Source: Cenarchaeum sp.
Lineage (GTDB): Archaea; Thermoproteota; Nitrososphaeria; Nitrososphaerales; Nitrosopumilaceae
DNA length: 62,464 nt
Assembly (NCBI GenBank): GCA_020027365.1
Contig: JAHRAJ010000045.1
Span: 1-62,464 of the forward strand
Reading direction: 5' to 3'
In this document: piece by piece, positions 33,108 to 42,602 of the stretch
Layout: every line of letters starts with the position of its first letter
How positions within the stretch are numbered: position 1 is the first letter of the stretch
Made by a program: the position numbers and the translations under genes
Notes under the pieces: generated by a model
Told to the model about the DNA's origin: nothing
Database searches by the model: none
Seen by the model: only the letters and a program-made list of their open reading frames with translations

Positions 33108-33263
33108 CATTGGCAGGCATGTCCCACCGGTGGCGGCAGATGCGTCATCCGTCATCCCCCGACCGCCCTCCCAACATCACATCCTGACACGAGAATCCGT
33201 GATCCGGGGTTTATGCGGCCGCAGTGCCGGAAAACTGAAATTGGTGCAGGATGTCGCAGAATT

Positions 33264-34034
33264 GTGAAGGATCCGTTTGCGCGCGGCACGGCGCTGGTCG
33301 ATGCGGGCAGGCTGGATGAGGCGATGGCATGCTATGACAAGGTGATGAATGGTCTTGATCCCGGCGACCCGCAGCACATCCGCGCGCTTCTCCGCAAGGG
33401 CGCCATATTGCACATGCAGGACAGGTACAAGGAGGCATTGGCATGCTACGAGGGGGTGATCCGGCACCCCAATCCGGGCGATGCCGTCTACTGCACGGCG
33501 CTTGACAACAAGGGCCACATACTGCAGGAGGAGAAAAGGTACGACGAGGCCATCGCCTGCTTTGACGAGGTGATCGAGTCATTTGAACCAGGCGATGCGC
33601 GGCGCTGCCCCATCCTGTGTGACAAGGCAACCGCGCTCATCCACATGGCAATAGACAAAGGTGGCGGTGCCGGCGCGTCAGCCCCGCACGCGGATCCCCA
33701 GATCACGGACCTGTGCGGCCGGGCGCTGGACTGCCTTGACGAGGTGCTGTACTCTGCCACAAAGGATGATCCGTCATACGCAATAGCGCTCGTAATGCGG
33801 GGCGAGGTGTTGTTTGATCTGAACCGCCACGACGAGGCCCTTGCGGCCATGAACGAGGCCCTCCCACTCATGCCCGACTGGTCAATATACTACAGGCGCG
33901 CAATCGGTGGCAAGGGCCAGATACTGGAAAAACTGGGCCGTGACGAGGAGGCGACTAGGTGCATGATGGAGTTTGCAAGCATCGACATCACACATGGTAA
34001 GGAAAAGATCGGCTCGCGTCACGTCAATTTCTGA
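33264..34034 (+). CDS. TPR repeat protein
   Basis: About 256 residues composed of tetratricopeptide-like repeats of 34-44 residues: ALVDAGRLDEAMACYDKVM, ALLRKGAILHMQDRYKEALACYEGVI, ALDNKGHILQEEKRYDEAIACFDEVI, and a last pair around VMRGEVLFDLNRHDEALAAMNEAL and GKGQILEKLGRDEEATRCMMEF. A Gly/Ala-rich insert lies between the third and fourth. TPR arrays are protein-protein scaffolds; no partner is apparent. The GTG at 33264 is preferred to an ATG at 33213 because the extra residues are not repeat-like; this is uncertain. No membrane segments. Confidence 0.8.
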   Translation: MKDPFARGTALVDAGRLDEAMACYDKVMNGLDPGDPQHIRALLRKGAILHMQDRYKEALACYEGVIRHPNPGDAVYCTALDNKGHILQEEKRYDEAIACFDEVIESFEPGDARRCPILCDKATALIHMAIDKGGGAGASAPHADPQITDLCGRALDCLDEVLYSATKDDPSYAIALVMRGEVLFDLNRHDEALAAMNEALPLMPDWSIYYRRAIGGKGQILEKLGRDEEATRCMMEFASIDITHGKEKIGSRHVNF

Positions 34035-34291
34035 TGTGTCATGTGCATTCCTCCATGCCCAAAAAGAAAAGGCAGACTTCTCCGCACCTGCAAGGGTCGG
34101 GCTTTGGAAAACGGACGCGTGCCGCACTGTAGATCACGGTCTTTCCGGACGCGGTGTGGCGGCGGCCGGCCCTCCGGCACCTGCCGGGACGCTGGTTGTT
34201 GTCGTTGGCCACAAACCCACCGTAATTGTGTCGGACAACAGGCACCATGATCGTCTCCACAAAGGCGGTTGTCCGACCCACGACGGCAAAA
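34035..34291. other. Spacer upstream of the gene at 34321
   Basis: About 260 bases with several overlapping frames on both strands, none with convincing composition. No repeat or RNA recognised. Confidence 0.4.
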
Positions 34292-34299
34292 CTATTATC
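34292..34299 (+). promoter_or_regulatory. TATA element for the gene at 34321
   Basis: ctattatc centred 26 bases before the ATG; it argues against the longer frame from 33973. Confidence 0.5.
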
Positions 34300-34320
34300 A
34301 CGACGCCGCACACGCAACCC

Positions 34321-34683
34321 ATGGCAAGGGACGACATCCGGATCGAGTTTGCAGACTCTGCGGATCTTCGTCCCGATGTCGAGTTTTCTGGCACCGTCAC
34401 GGTCGGCTTTCCGGGCAGATATGACGGCGTGGTGATAAACGTGCAGGTATTGGATTCCAACGAGCTGATCACGTTCAGATCGCATAACGGCAAGAACATA
34501 TCCAGCAGGACTGGAAGGTTGTTTGTAGGACGCGAGGCGATGCCGCAAAACAGCGTGGAATTTACAGCCGTCTTTGAATTCGTTCCGCAGGCAGACTTGG
34601 AGGTGAAATTCCGGGCGTCCATAATAGAGCAGCACAAAGAGGTCGACAGTGCCGTCGTGTTTGCAAGGCTGCTAGCCCCTTGA
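34321..34683 (+). CDS. Small all-beta (arrestin-like) protein
   Basis: A 120-residue cytosolic protein with alternating beta strands: DIRIEFADSADLRPDVEFSG, TVTVGFPGRYDGVVINVQVLD, NSVEFTAVFEFVP, LEVKFRASIIEQ. The pattern recalls arrestin-N or immunoglobulin-like sandwiches found as small stand-alone proteins in Thaumarchaeota, but I do not recognise a named family. The upstream frame is open to 33973, yet the TATA element supports the ATG at 34321. It overlaps the convergent cupredoxin gene by 12 bases. Function unknown. Confidence 0.65.
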   Translation: MARDDIRIEFADSADLRPDVEFSGTVTVGFPGRYDGVVINVQVLDSNELITFRSHNGKNISSRTGRLFVGREAMPQNSVEFTAVFEFVPQADLEVKFRASIIEQHKEVDSAVVFARLLAP

Positions 34684-35166
34684 CAGGGTGACTGTAAGCG
34701 TACCCTTCATCCACGGATGCGGGCTGCAGTAGTAGGACAGGGTCGTCGTGTCGGTGAACAGAAATTCGTACGACTCGCCGGGCATTACCACCCCATCCGA
34801 TCCAAACAGGCCGCTGTACGGGTCGGCATAGCGGTGATCCGGCGTGACGGTGTGCGGTACGGAATCGTCGTTTGTCCACACCACCAAATTGTTCTTGGTC
34901 AGCTCTATGTTGGGAAGCTTTGGCAAAAAGTTGTCAGCCTGATCCTTATCGCCCGAGCCATCGATCATGCTGATCATGGTCTCGCCTATCGGATGGAGTA
35001 TGTGCTCGCTGACAGACGGCTTTGTAAGTGACTCGGGCAGATAGTACATCTGGTAAAATACAATCCCCGCACCGACCGCCACTATTACGGCCAAAATCCC
35101 AATTCCATACGCATGACTTGATGTTGGCGAGGCATTAGAGCTCATAAGCGGCGTCGTGGATTGCAT
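34672..35166 (-). CDS. Membrane-anchored cupredoxin (plastocyanin-like)
   Basis: A 164-residue type 1 copper protein held by an N-terminal helix (GIGILAVIVAVGAGIVFYQMYY). The copper ligands are visible: His in SVPHTVTPDH, then Cys, His and Met in YYCSPHPWM. The spacing matches plastocyanins/halocyanins. It should face the outside and shuttle electrons; ammonia-oxidising archaea rely on many such proteins instead of cytochrome c. It lies directly downstream of the cytochrome b/Rieske genes on the same strand, supporting a role next to complex III. Start could be 35145 (second Met) given an AT-rich element at 35170-35178. Confidence 0.92.
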   Translation of the reverse strand: MQSTTPLMSSNASPTSSHAYGIGILAVIVAVGAGIVFYQMYYLPESLTKPSVSEHILHPIGETMISMIDGSGDKDQADNFLPKLPNIELTKNNLVVWTNDDSVPHTVTPDHRYADPYSGLFGSDGVVMPGESYEFLFTDTTTLSYYCSPHPWMKGTLTVTLSRG

Positions 35167-35361
35167 GTTTATTAATTTTGTTTAATTCGGTTGTTTCCAA
35201 ACCCCCTCCCCTTGCCGCCGCCCATGCCGCCAGATCATGGCGAATGCCCGGTCCAAGAATCATACAACCCCCTCCTCCCCCAAACATGCCCAAAAGTGTC
35301 AAAAATGCCTCGGATGATCTTTGGCAGGAAAAAATTACCTATCGGATTGTCAAGGGGCCAG

Positions 35362-37017
35362 TCATGGCCTTTGCAGGCCATCACCACCGCCACCACTGCT
35401 GCTGCTACTGCTGCCGGTGGTTGGCGGTACCGGATTGCCTGTTCCCGCCTGCTGGGAGGCGGCGGCGGTCGTCGTCGTCGGTGGGGGCGCCTCTTGTTTT
35501 TGTTGCTGTTGGGGCGGCGGCTGGGCGGCCGGGGGCGGGGCCAGCTCCTTTGGAGGCTGCCCGCCCACATCACCGCCTGCGACCCCGGGGGTGGAAGCGG
35601 CGGCGTCATCCACCGCCTCTATCGACATAATGGTTGGGGGCGGGGGAGGGGGCGCCTCTTTGGACTTTGCCATTGCATACCTGTACACGTGGAACAGCGA
35701 TGCAAACACGATCAGTACCAGCCCCACAAAGAACAGCGAGAGGTTGTTCATCCCAGTCAGCGCCGCGTTGTATGCTGCTATGTTGAGGAACACCTGGAAT
35801 GCAATGAGTGCGACGATCACCCAGTTTAGCCACTTTTCGGACAGGTCTATGGTGGCTACCTTTTTGGGACCCTGCGCCTTGGCAATCTTGGCCTTTCTTT
35901 CGGCCTCCTTTGACATCTTTATCATCATATAGCTAAACCCAAACCCGATCGGCACCAGCAGGATCATCACGGAATACAGGAATACCGGATCTATCACCAG
36001 CCGCTGCACGAGCGTCAGCACCCCGTCGTCGGGCGTGATATAAAACCCCCAGTAGGTGGTCACCATCACCTGGGCAATCCCCGTGATTCCAAACGCGGTC
36101 ACGATTGGCCTGTCCCGCCAGGAGAACTTTTTGTACCGGTCCAGAAACGGCGTGAGCACCAGCGCTATGATGAATATCAGGGGCCAGGCAAGCCCCGTAA
36201 CAAACTTGTCGTACTGCGTCCTCATGAACGCGTAAATCCCCGTCAGATACCACTCTGGCACCGTAATCCCCGGCGGGATTGACGGATCAAACTTGAACCC
36301 CAGATCGATCGGGAAGACGCCCCCGGTGATCAGTATGGCGCCGCTGATGGCCATCACCATCGGCACGTCAAACACCAGAAATCGCGGAAAGTGTACGGCC
36401 ATCAGACCCAGCATTACCAAAGGTAACAAAAACACGTGTTGCGCATAAAACCGCAGCACAAAGTCCGAAAACCCGTTACCAAACATAGCATCACGCATGA
36501 GCGGCCCGACCACGGGCATGGAGTTTGTAAGCGAGGCGGCTATGCTTATCGCCAGCTCCGCCCGTTCGCTGAATATCACGTCGTACCCCGTGAACGCCTC
36601 CAGAATGGTGACCACGCCAAGTATGACCCCGGTCACCCACAGAATCTCGTTGCGAATCTTGTACCTCCCGCTGAAATACTGGTAGTACATGTGGAGTACG
36701 GCTAGCAGGACCATCGCATTTGACCCGTGGTAGTGTATGTTTCGTATGTGAAACCCGTACGGGACCTCGTCGTTGATAAACTGGACGCTGTCCCACGCCC
36801 TGTCCAGTATTGGCTGGTAGTAAAACATCAGCAGGGCCCCGGACACGCCCAGTATCACAAACACGATAAACGTGAGCATTCCCAAGAATCCAAACGGGCT
36901 CACAAACCTTGCGGGAAACGAAAATTTTATGGCCGTAAATATAGTCCGGTCAATCCCATCCCACACCCACTGCAGGAACGAGACCGCCCCGGTCCGGTTA
37001 TTTAAGGAAGCGTCCAT
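35362..37017 (-). CDS. Cytochrome b of the Rieske/cytochrome b complex
   Basis: A 551-residue membrane protein of complex III. The b-type haem histidines lie in FHIRNIHYHGSNAM and YAQHVFLLPLVMLGLMAVHFPRF, and the quinol-site motif PEWY is present in ITVPEWYLTGIYAF. About nine to ten hydrophobic helices cover residues 45-440, so the cytb6- and subunit IV-like halves are in one chain. The last 110 residues form a Pro/Gln/Thr/Ser/Gly-rich tail with no fold, probably cytoplasmic or peripheral. It overlaps the Rieske gene by 20 bases and is expected to pass electrons from quinol to cupredoxins. Confidence 0.93.
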   Translation of the reverse strand: MDASLNNRTGAVSFLQWVWDGIDRTIFTAIKFSFPARFVSPFGFLGMLTFIVFVILGVSGALLMFYYQPILDRAWDSVQFINDEVPYGFHIRNIHYHGSNAMVLLAVLHMYYQYFSGRYKIRNEILWVTGVILGVVTILEAFTGYDVIFSERAELAISIAASLTNSMPVVGPLMRDAMFGNGFSDFVLRFYAQHVFLLPLVMLGLMAVHFPRFLVFDVPMVMAISGAILITGGVFPIDLGFKFDPSIPPGITVPEWYLTGIYAFMRTQYDKFVTGLAWPLIFIIALVLTPFLDRYKKFSWRDRPIVTAFGITGIAQVMVTTYWGFYITPDDGVLTLVQRLVIDPVFLYSVMILLVPIGFGFSYMMIKMSKEAERKAKIAKAQGPKKVATIDLSEKWLNWVIVALIAFQVFLNIAAYNAALTGMNNLSLFFVGLVLIVFASLFHVYRYAMAKSKEAPPPPPPTIMSIEAVDDAAASTPGVAGGDVGGQPPKELAPPPAAQPPPQQQQKQEAPPPTTTTAAASQQAGTGNPVPPTTGSSSSSSGGGGDGLQRP

Positions 37018-37606
37018 ATCCTATCACTCCGTTCTCACTTGGGCTCCACACCGGCGGGAGGATCCACAGGTACCCGTCCGTGTCGATCTCAAAAAAGAGG
37101 CGAGGCAGTACGTTGGAGGGTTGCGCCTGCACCGAGGCAGGCCCCTGGGTGGCCATGCCGGTGGTCGGATCGTACAAACTTCCGTGACACGGGCATGCGC
37201 CCACCGCCTTATCTGGCTTGTAGTCCCACAGGCACCACAGGTGGAGGCACACCATGCTGTATGCACGAAAGGCCGACGTGTCCGAGGACGCACCTCCCAT
37301 GTCCTCTGAAAGCCGGATAAACTGCCACTTGCGAAAGGCCTCGTTGTCAAGCACCTCGTCCCCGGTCTTGGGGTACGTAATCACCTCAGAGCTGTTCGCC
37401 GGAAACGTCTTGACGTTGGCCTGCGTTCCGTCTGGCAGCTCGACGGGCACCTTTTCAAGGGACACCCCGCTGGGATTGGGCATAAAGTTTCCAAACGGGA
37501 CAAACGGCGCAAACGCCAGACCGGTGCCCGCCGCGCCCATCAGCTTTAAAAAGTCGCGCCTAGACAGCCTGCCGCCTGCTGCCGCCCCACCACCCTGCTC
37601 GGACAT
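36998..37606 (-). CDS. Rieske iron-sulfur protein with Tat signal
   Basis: A 202-residue 2Fe-2S protein. The Tat signal SRRDFLKLMGAAGTGLAFA is at about 15-33. Cluster ligands are C120 and H122 in CLHLWC and C138 and H141 in CPCHGS, with C125 and C140 forming the disulfide typical of Rieske proteins. The Trp in CLHLWC, where Gly is usual, is unusual and may tune the potential. Start MSEQGG at 37606 is chosen because cttataaacc (37631-37640) is 29 bases upstream, and a longer frame from 37777 lacks a promoter. It leads the cytochrome b operon. Confidence 0.94.
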   Translation of the reverse strand: MSEQGGGAAAGGRLSRRDFLKLMGAAGTGLAFAPFVPFGNFMPNPSGVSLEKVPVELPDGTQANVKTFPANSSEVITYPKTGDEVLDNEAFRKWQFIRLSEDMGGASSDTSAFRAYSMVCLHLWCLWDYKPDKAVGACPCHGSLYDPTTGMATQGPASVQAQPSNVLPRLFFEIDTDGYLWILPPVWSPSENGVIGYGRFLK

Positions 37607-37631
37607 CCAGCCACCAAATTCCGCGATTTGC

Positions 37632-37638
37632 TTATAAA
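37632..37638 (-). promoter_or_regulatory. TATA element for the Rieske/cytochrome b operon
   Basis: Plus-strand ttataaa centred about 29 bases upstream of the ATG at 37606. Confidence 0.6.
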
Positions 37639-37889
37639 CCTTGTTTAGAAAAAGACGGCAGACATCAGACAACAAACCGTCGCGGTTCACGACATGCTGC
37701 AGACCGCGAGTAGCTGCCGGTTGCAGATTGGACGGGGATTGAGATGGTTGTTGTCCAGCGGCCGATGCAACCGACATCCGTCAAGACCGGGATTTTGCAC
37801 GGGTCATTGCCGCCACATCGGTACGTCGCAATGCCGCGACCACACGGTGGCCAGAATCTCGCTTGCCTGGTAACAAATCAGCGTGTGGG

Positions 37890-37897
37890 TATAAAAG
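37890..37897. promoter_or_regulatory. Orphan TATA-like element
   Basis: tataaaag, a near-consensus TATA box, lies between the Rieske gene and the 3-prime end of the subtilase gene, with no start codon of a recognised gene about 25 bases away in either direction. Confidence 0.35.
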
Positions 37898-37912
37898 GCG
37901 CATAACATGCCC

Positions 37913-37928
37913 TCGGCCGATTGGCCGA
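37913..37928 (-). terminator. Hairpin after the subtilase gene
   Basis: tcggcc and ggccga pair around a 4-base loop a few bases beyond the subtilase stop codon. The following T run is weak, so this may be an RNA-end stabiliser instead of a terminator. Confidence 0.35.
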
Positions 37929-37932
37929 CAGA

Positions 37933-40900
37933 TTACTTGACGGGACTTGTCGCCACCACAAAGTCGTAGTTTTTGGTAGAATATCGGCCGTCCGTATCAA
38001 CCGCGGTGACCGTCAGCGTGTAAAACCCATCCGAGAGCGTCCCCAAAGGAAGCCCGTCCCCATCCGGATACAATTGAGTATGATTTGCAAAGTATCGAAC
38101 CCATGCCAAATCCCCGCCGCCATCCCCGGCACTCACCCTCACATCAGCCACATGATCTCGCGTAGCCACCTCCCTTGGTATCCGCACCTCGATCTCCGGA
38201 GGCAGTCCCTCATCCGCCCCCTCCTCCTCCTCAGCCTCATCATCATCACCGCCGTTGCCGCCGCCCACGGATCCAAACATGGCAGACACCCGGACCCGTT
38301 CGGCTGCCGATTCCCCGGCAAACAGCGTAGAATGCACCATCAGCGCGTACACCCCGGTCTGGTTTACGGGCACGTACAAAACAGCAGAGGTGTCACCCCC
38401 GTTCTTTATGGGATAAAATCCGCCGCCCTCCCCCAGTGCCGACGGCCCCAGCCAGTCCGACGACGGCCATCCGATAAACTCCCCAAACACTCCCGGCGGT
38501 ACGCTAGACTGCACCACCCTTCCAACAGGATCCACGGCAAATGCGGCCAGACTGGTGTCACTGTGCTCCCATGACACCTCTATGGCAACAGAGTCCACCG
38601 CCGGATCCTGCACGTCAAAATAATAGTGCATCCAGTCACCTGCCATGTACCTGCCGGTCATGTCAAATGCACCCCGTATCCGTCCGGGCTCGTACAACGC
38701 GACATCCCGGCCTCCCCCTGCCAACATCGCAGCCGTTGTCGCGGTGGCGGCGGTTGTGGCAGCATCGCCCAAACCGTCGTACGCCACGACCGTCCCGCCA
38801 ACCCCGTCCACCGATTCGACCACCACGTAGCTTACCGGCGCCATCACCACATGCCCCGAATCACCCGTAAACCTCACAAAGCCGTGGTGTACCCCCGTCT
38901 GTGCCCCCGGCGGCACCACCACCGTGGCCCCCACACGTTCCTCGCCCCCCGGCGGCACCGCCATCATACGCTCCTCGACCCACACGTCCCCCCACGGCAC
39001 ATGTTCGTAATACGATGCCGTCAGCGTATAGTTCATCGCGTCGGCATCCATCCCGGTCTCCCCATCCCAGTAGGAAAACCTCCACGGTACAGGGTATACG
39101 CCGACCAGCGGCGTTCCCTCAAACTTTGATCCCGGATCGCTTATGCGCAGCTCCTGAACAGTCCCCCACGAGCCGGCCCTTGCCACCAGCGAAAGCTCGT
39201 CGGCAGTAACAAACCCCTCCCCGTCCGGCCCGTCAACCCAGTCGTATAGATACAACGACGATATCCTCATGTCGTCGGCATACCGGGGTGCCGAGACGTT
39301 CATAAACTCGTCAAACCCAAACCGCAGCTGTAGCACCAGCAGATCCGCGTCCTCCGCGTCCCCGTCCAACGCCCCCTCCTCATAATACGATCCGGGTTCC
39401 TCGTGTGTGCGCACGTCATCCAGCCTCACATAATTGGGCCTGTACGCATCCTCGCCGTCATACACCCGGTCACGCAGTCGCGGCTCGGTCCTTCCCTCAT
39501 ACGAGTCTTGCGCCACCAGTCCCAGCCGGACCGCGTCAACCTCCACCTCGACGTCCCGTCCGGTCGGATTGTCCACGCTAAACACAGTGGTGCTCCGCCC
39601 ACCTCCAGCAACAGCACCGTCGGTGCCGGCCGCCCCCAGTCTTCCGGCAAACCACGAGGTCATCCCCACCTCCCTGTCGGGCAGTACCACCCTCTCCAGT
39701 CCAAGCGCCTCTGCATCCGCTCCGCCGACCGCCCCCTCCAGCACCCCGACGACATTGGCATACGATGCGTTGTTATGCACGACAAACACCTCTTCTGCCC
39801 CCCCGCGCGCATATCCAACCGCGGCATCGGCGTCAACCATCCCAGCCCCCTGTACAAACGCGTCATTCCCCATATCCCGCGCGGTCGACATCAGTATGTT
39901 GCGTATCACAAACGGATCATACTCCCGCCCGGCATCCCTCATCGCCTCCATAACAACCGCCGCGGCACCTGCCACCAACGGGGCCGCCATGCTGGTACCC
40001 CCAAACAAAACAAACTGCGATGCCGCCCCCGTGGCCGCAGGGGGTGGTTTGTCATAAGCGCCGCCGCCGCCGGCCCGCCCCCCGTGGCCGGCATCCCCTC
40101 CGCCCCTCACCGTCCCCAGCACGCTTGCAGGCACAAACCCGTGTGCCCCCGTCGCCACCAGATCGGGCCGGGGATCTCCCACCACCCCGGGCCCCCTGCT
40201 CGTAAAGTCGGCTATGTGTCCCCTGTGCTCCGTTGCGTTTCCAAACCTGGGCTGTCCCCAAAACGGCCCGTGTCCAACAAACACATTGTCCGTAGATGCA
40301 CCCACCGACACCACAAAGGAGGCCGCGTTTGGAATGCCCATGGTTCCATACCCGGGCCCCGAATTGCCCGCGCTTGTCACCACCAGTACGCCCGGATAAT
40401 CATCATGAATAGAGTGCGGTACAAACAACGCCGAGGCCAGCAACGACAAAACATCCATCCCGGGGGCCGCCCCCACCGACGGAAATCCCGGTATCCCCCA
40501 GCTGTTTGATATAATGTCGGCCCTCGTGCCCCCCGAAAAGATCCACGCATCCTCAACGCCGTCGCCTTTGTCACCCGCGACCGTCTCGACGGGCGGATCC
40601 CACGGTCTGGGCACACTGCCGGTGGAGTTGTCGTAGTTGTTGTAGTTGTAGTTGTTGTAGTTGTAGTTGTAGCCATCATCACCGTTACCGTTACCGCCGC
40701 CACCACCAGCAGCATCATCATCATCGCCAACCCCGCCCCCCCTGTCAAACCCGGCCAGCCACAGCCACGCGTACAGCGAGTCGCCCAGCCACAACGACTT
40801 TACCGGCAAAACGGCGGCGCCAGGAGCCGCCCCCGCAAGCGGCACGGGGGACGCCGCCCCATGCCGCGCAGACGTACCGTAAAGATCATACAGCTGGTGC

Positions 40901-42450
40901 CCCCGCGAGGCCACGGCCGCCGCGCTGGCCGTACCGTGCCCCTCAAAGTCGGTCATCACCCCAAAGTACACCCCGTCAGGATCAACCGGATCCAGCAACA
41001 CGCCGCCCAGATTTCCCACCACGTCGGGCGGGGTAATCTGGTCATCCTGCACCCCGCCGCGACGCGGTGCCCGGACATCCGCAGGCTCCCCATCACCGTC
41101 CCCAATGACCCCATACACGTCAAGCACCCGCGCCCCCACCGCGCCCGCCGTATAATCATCCACGCCATCACCGTCCGAATCATACACCAAAAACTCGTTA
41201 CCGCTGCCAAGCACGACTGCCTTTTCATCCGTAAAGTCATAATCATACACGGGCATCTGTCCGCCGCCACCCGACAACTGCCGCGCATAGTCGGCCCACG
41301 AGGTCGACATGTCCGCCGTCACGGTGTCATATACGCCGGCCACGTTGGGATCGGTCACCAGCACCGGCACGGTCTGTATCCCCGTGTACGGCCCCGATAA
41401 CGCGCCCTGATACATCATCCCGAGCCGGTACACCCCGCTCTTGGACGGTATATACTCGCGATCGCTCGTGCCAATCCTCATGTCGTTGGCAAGCGTCACC
41501 TCGAACACCGGCGAGGTACCGGCCTCGGGAAACAGCGAGTTGTACACCATCAGCTTGGTGCCGCGCCCGCCCTGCTCCACGTCTAGGTAGACCCCGTCCC
41601 GCGTGGCATACACAACCGAGGTATGCCCGTCGGGCACCGTGGCGTGATCACGAATCACCCCGTCCCGATCCACAAGCGCGGCAAACGTGGCGTTTGTCAG
41701 AACAATCCCCTGCCCGTCGGCATCCAGCATGACCGGATGGTTCGTCACCGGATCGCGTGCAAGCGCGTCACGCATGTCGGGATTGGAAAAGTCCACCCCC
41801 GTGTCCACCACCGCCACAGTGACGCCCCTCCCTGCATACCCGTGTCCAGAATCCGCCGCGGCCCGCCCGCCCTGCGCCAATCCCGTTTCCATCACCGTCG
41901 ACCCCACAACCGCAGCCGCACCACGGCCATCATCATAATCATCAGCACCATAACCATGCACCCCCATACCGCCGTCAAACGACAACCGTACATCGGCCAC
42001 CACGTGATGTCCCTTGCTCCGCATCCACGACGCGTGTCCGTCCGACATCACCGCCACCGAAAAGGGCGAATCCGGTTGCGCTGCAAGACCTCCAGACAGA
42101 CCGCCTTGCTGTTGCAGCACATTATACGGCAGGTATCCCGTTCCTCCCCCACCGCCACCGCCGCCACCGCCGCCAAACACCAGATAGCGCCTCATCCCCG
42201 TGTTTTGCACCAATGCCTCTGGAGGCACGTCCATTATCCACGAATCAAGAACACGCGCAGGATCCCACGCCCGCGCGGATCGATACGCCCCCAAATCTGG
42301 ATCCGATGCCAGTACCGACGAGGGCGTGCCCGTTGCCGACGCCGTTGCATCGGCATCAGGCACATATTCCACCGCCACCGCCATCATCATCGTCACCGTC
42401 ACCGCCGCCGCCAAGACCGCAATGGCGGTTCCAAACCAGCCAGCATACAT
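37933..42450 (-). CDS. Giant secreted subtilisin-like serine protease (S8)
   Basis: A 1505-residue exported protease. Residues 1-30 are a signal peptide or anchor (MYAGWFGTAIAVLAAAVTV). The catalytic triad is D216 (VAVVDTGVD), H505 (DFEGHGTASA) and S820 (FGGTSMAAPLVAGAA), with the oxyanion Asn in TSAGNSGPG at 696. Asp and His are separated by about 290 residues, a large inserted domain as in pyrolysin and tripeptidyl peptidase II. Beyond 840 are several beta-rich modules to the end; no C-terminal anchor. Gly runs (93-103) and a Tyr/Asn repeat (594-608) are low-complexity. TATA at 42473-42481. Probably digests external protein; substrate unknown. Confidence 0.93.
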   Translation of the reverse strand: MYAGWFGTAIAVLAAAVTVTMMMAVAVEYVPDADATASATGTPSSVLASDPDLGAYRSARAWDPARVLDSWIMDVPPEALVQNTGMRRYLVFGGGGGGGGGGGTGYLPYNVLQQQGGLSGGLAAQPDSPFSVAVMSDGHASWMRSKGHHVVADVRLSFDGGMGVHGYGADDYDDGRGAAAVVGSTVMETGLAQGGRAAADSGHGYAGRGVTVAVVDTGVDFSNPDMRDALARDPVTNHPVMLDADGQGIVLTNATFAALVDRDGVIRDHATVPDGHTSVVYATRDGVYLDVEQGGRGTKLMVYNSLFPEAGTSPVFEVTLANDMRIGTSDREYIPSKSGVYRLGMMYQGALSGPYTGIQTVPVLVTDPNVAGVYDTVTADMSTSWADYARQLSGGGGQMPVYDYDFTDEKAVVLGSGNEFLVYDSDGDGVDDYTAGAVGARVLDVYGVIGDGDGEPADVRAPRRGGVQDDQITPPDVVGNLGGVLLDPVDPDGVYFGVMTDFEGHGTASAAAVASRGHQLYDLYGTSARHGAASPVPLAGAAPGAAVLPVKSLWLGDSLYAWLWLAGFDRGGGVGDDDDAAGGGGGNGNGDDGYNYNYNNYNYNNYDNSTGSVPRPWDPPVETVAGDKGDGVEDAWIFSGGTRADIISNSWGIPGFPSVGAAPGMDVLSLLASALFVPHSIHDDYPGVLVVTSAGNSGPGYGTMGIPNAASFVVSVGASTDNVFVGHGPFWGQPRFGNATEHRGHIADFTSRGPGVVGDPRPDLVATGAHGFVPASVLGTVRGGGDAGHGGRAGGGGAYDKPPPAATGAASQFVLFGGTSMAAPLVAGAAAVVMEAMRDAGREYDPFVIRNILMSTARDMGNDAFVQGAGMVDADAAVGYARGGAEEVFVVHNNASYANVVGVLEGAVGGADAEALGLERVVLPDREVGMTSWFAGRLGAAGTDGAVAGGGRSTTVFSVDNPTGRDVEVEVDAVRLGLVAQDSYEGRTEPRLRDRVYDGEDAYRPNYVRLDDVRTHEEPGSYYEEGALDGDAEDADLLVLQLRFGFDEFMNVSAPRYADDMRISSLYLYDWVDGPDGEGFVTADELSLVARAGSWGTVQELRISDPGSKFEGTPLVGVYPVPWRFSYWDGETGMDADAMNYTLTASYYEHVPWGDVWVEERMMAVPPGGEERVGATVVVPPGAQTGVHHGFVRFTGDSGHVVMAPVSYVVVESVDGVGGTVVAYDGLGDAATTAATATTAAMLAGGGRDVALYEPGRIRGAFDMTGRYMAGDWMHYYFDVQDPAVDSVAIEVSWEHSDTSLAAFAVDPVGRVVQSSVPPGVFGEFIGWPSSDWLGPSALGEGGGFYPIKNGGDTSAVLYVPVNQTGVYALMVHSTLFAGESAAERVRVSAMFGSVGGGNGGDDDEAEEEEGADEGLPPEIEVRIPREVATRDHVADVRVSAGDGGGDLAWVRYFANHTQLYPDGDGLPLGTLSDGFYTLTVTAVDTDGRYSTKNYDFVVATSPVK
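40628..40673 (-). repeat. Microsatellite encoding Tyr-Asn repeat in subtilase
   Basis: Imperfect tandem gttgta/gttgtagtt units on the plus strand encode YN/NYN runs on the surface of the protease between its Asp/His and Ser segments. Confidence 0.75.
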
Positions 42451-42472
42451 ACCAAATACGACGCAGTCCGTC

Positions 42473-42481
42473 CATATATAG
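42473..42481 (-). promoter_or_regulatory. TATA element for the subtilase gene
   Basis: catatatag centred about 27 bases upstream of the ATG at 42450. Confidence 0.65.
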
Positions 42482-42602
42482 ACAAAGATCGGTTGTGAGC
42501 AATTTGCTTGTGCGTGCGATCGTCAATCCAACGTCGGATCACCGCCACCATGATCACGGCACGTCGCGTACACACACCGATGAAAAAGCGACGACGGATT
42601 GC

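Noticed and set aside
34039..34635. Minus-strand frame of 198 codons opposite the gene at 34321
   Set aside because: Composition is that of an antisense shadow (His/Arg/Val-rich) and it has no recognisable domain.
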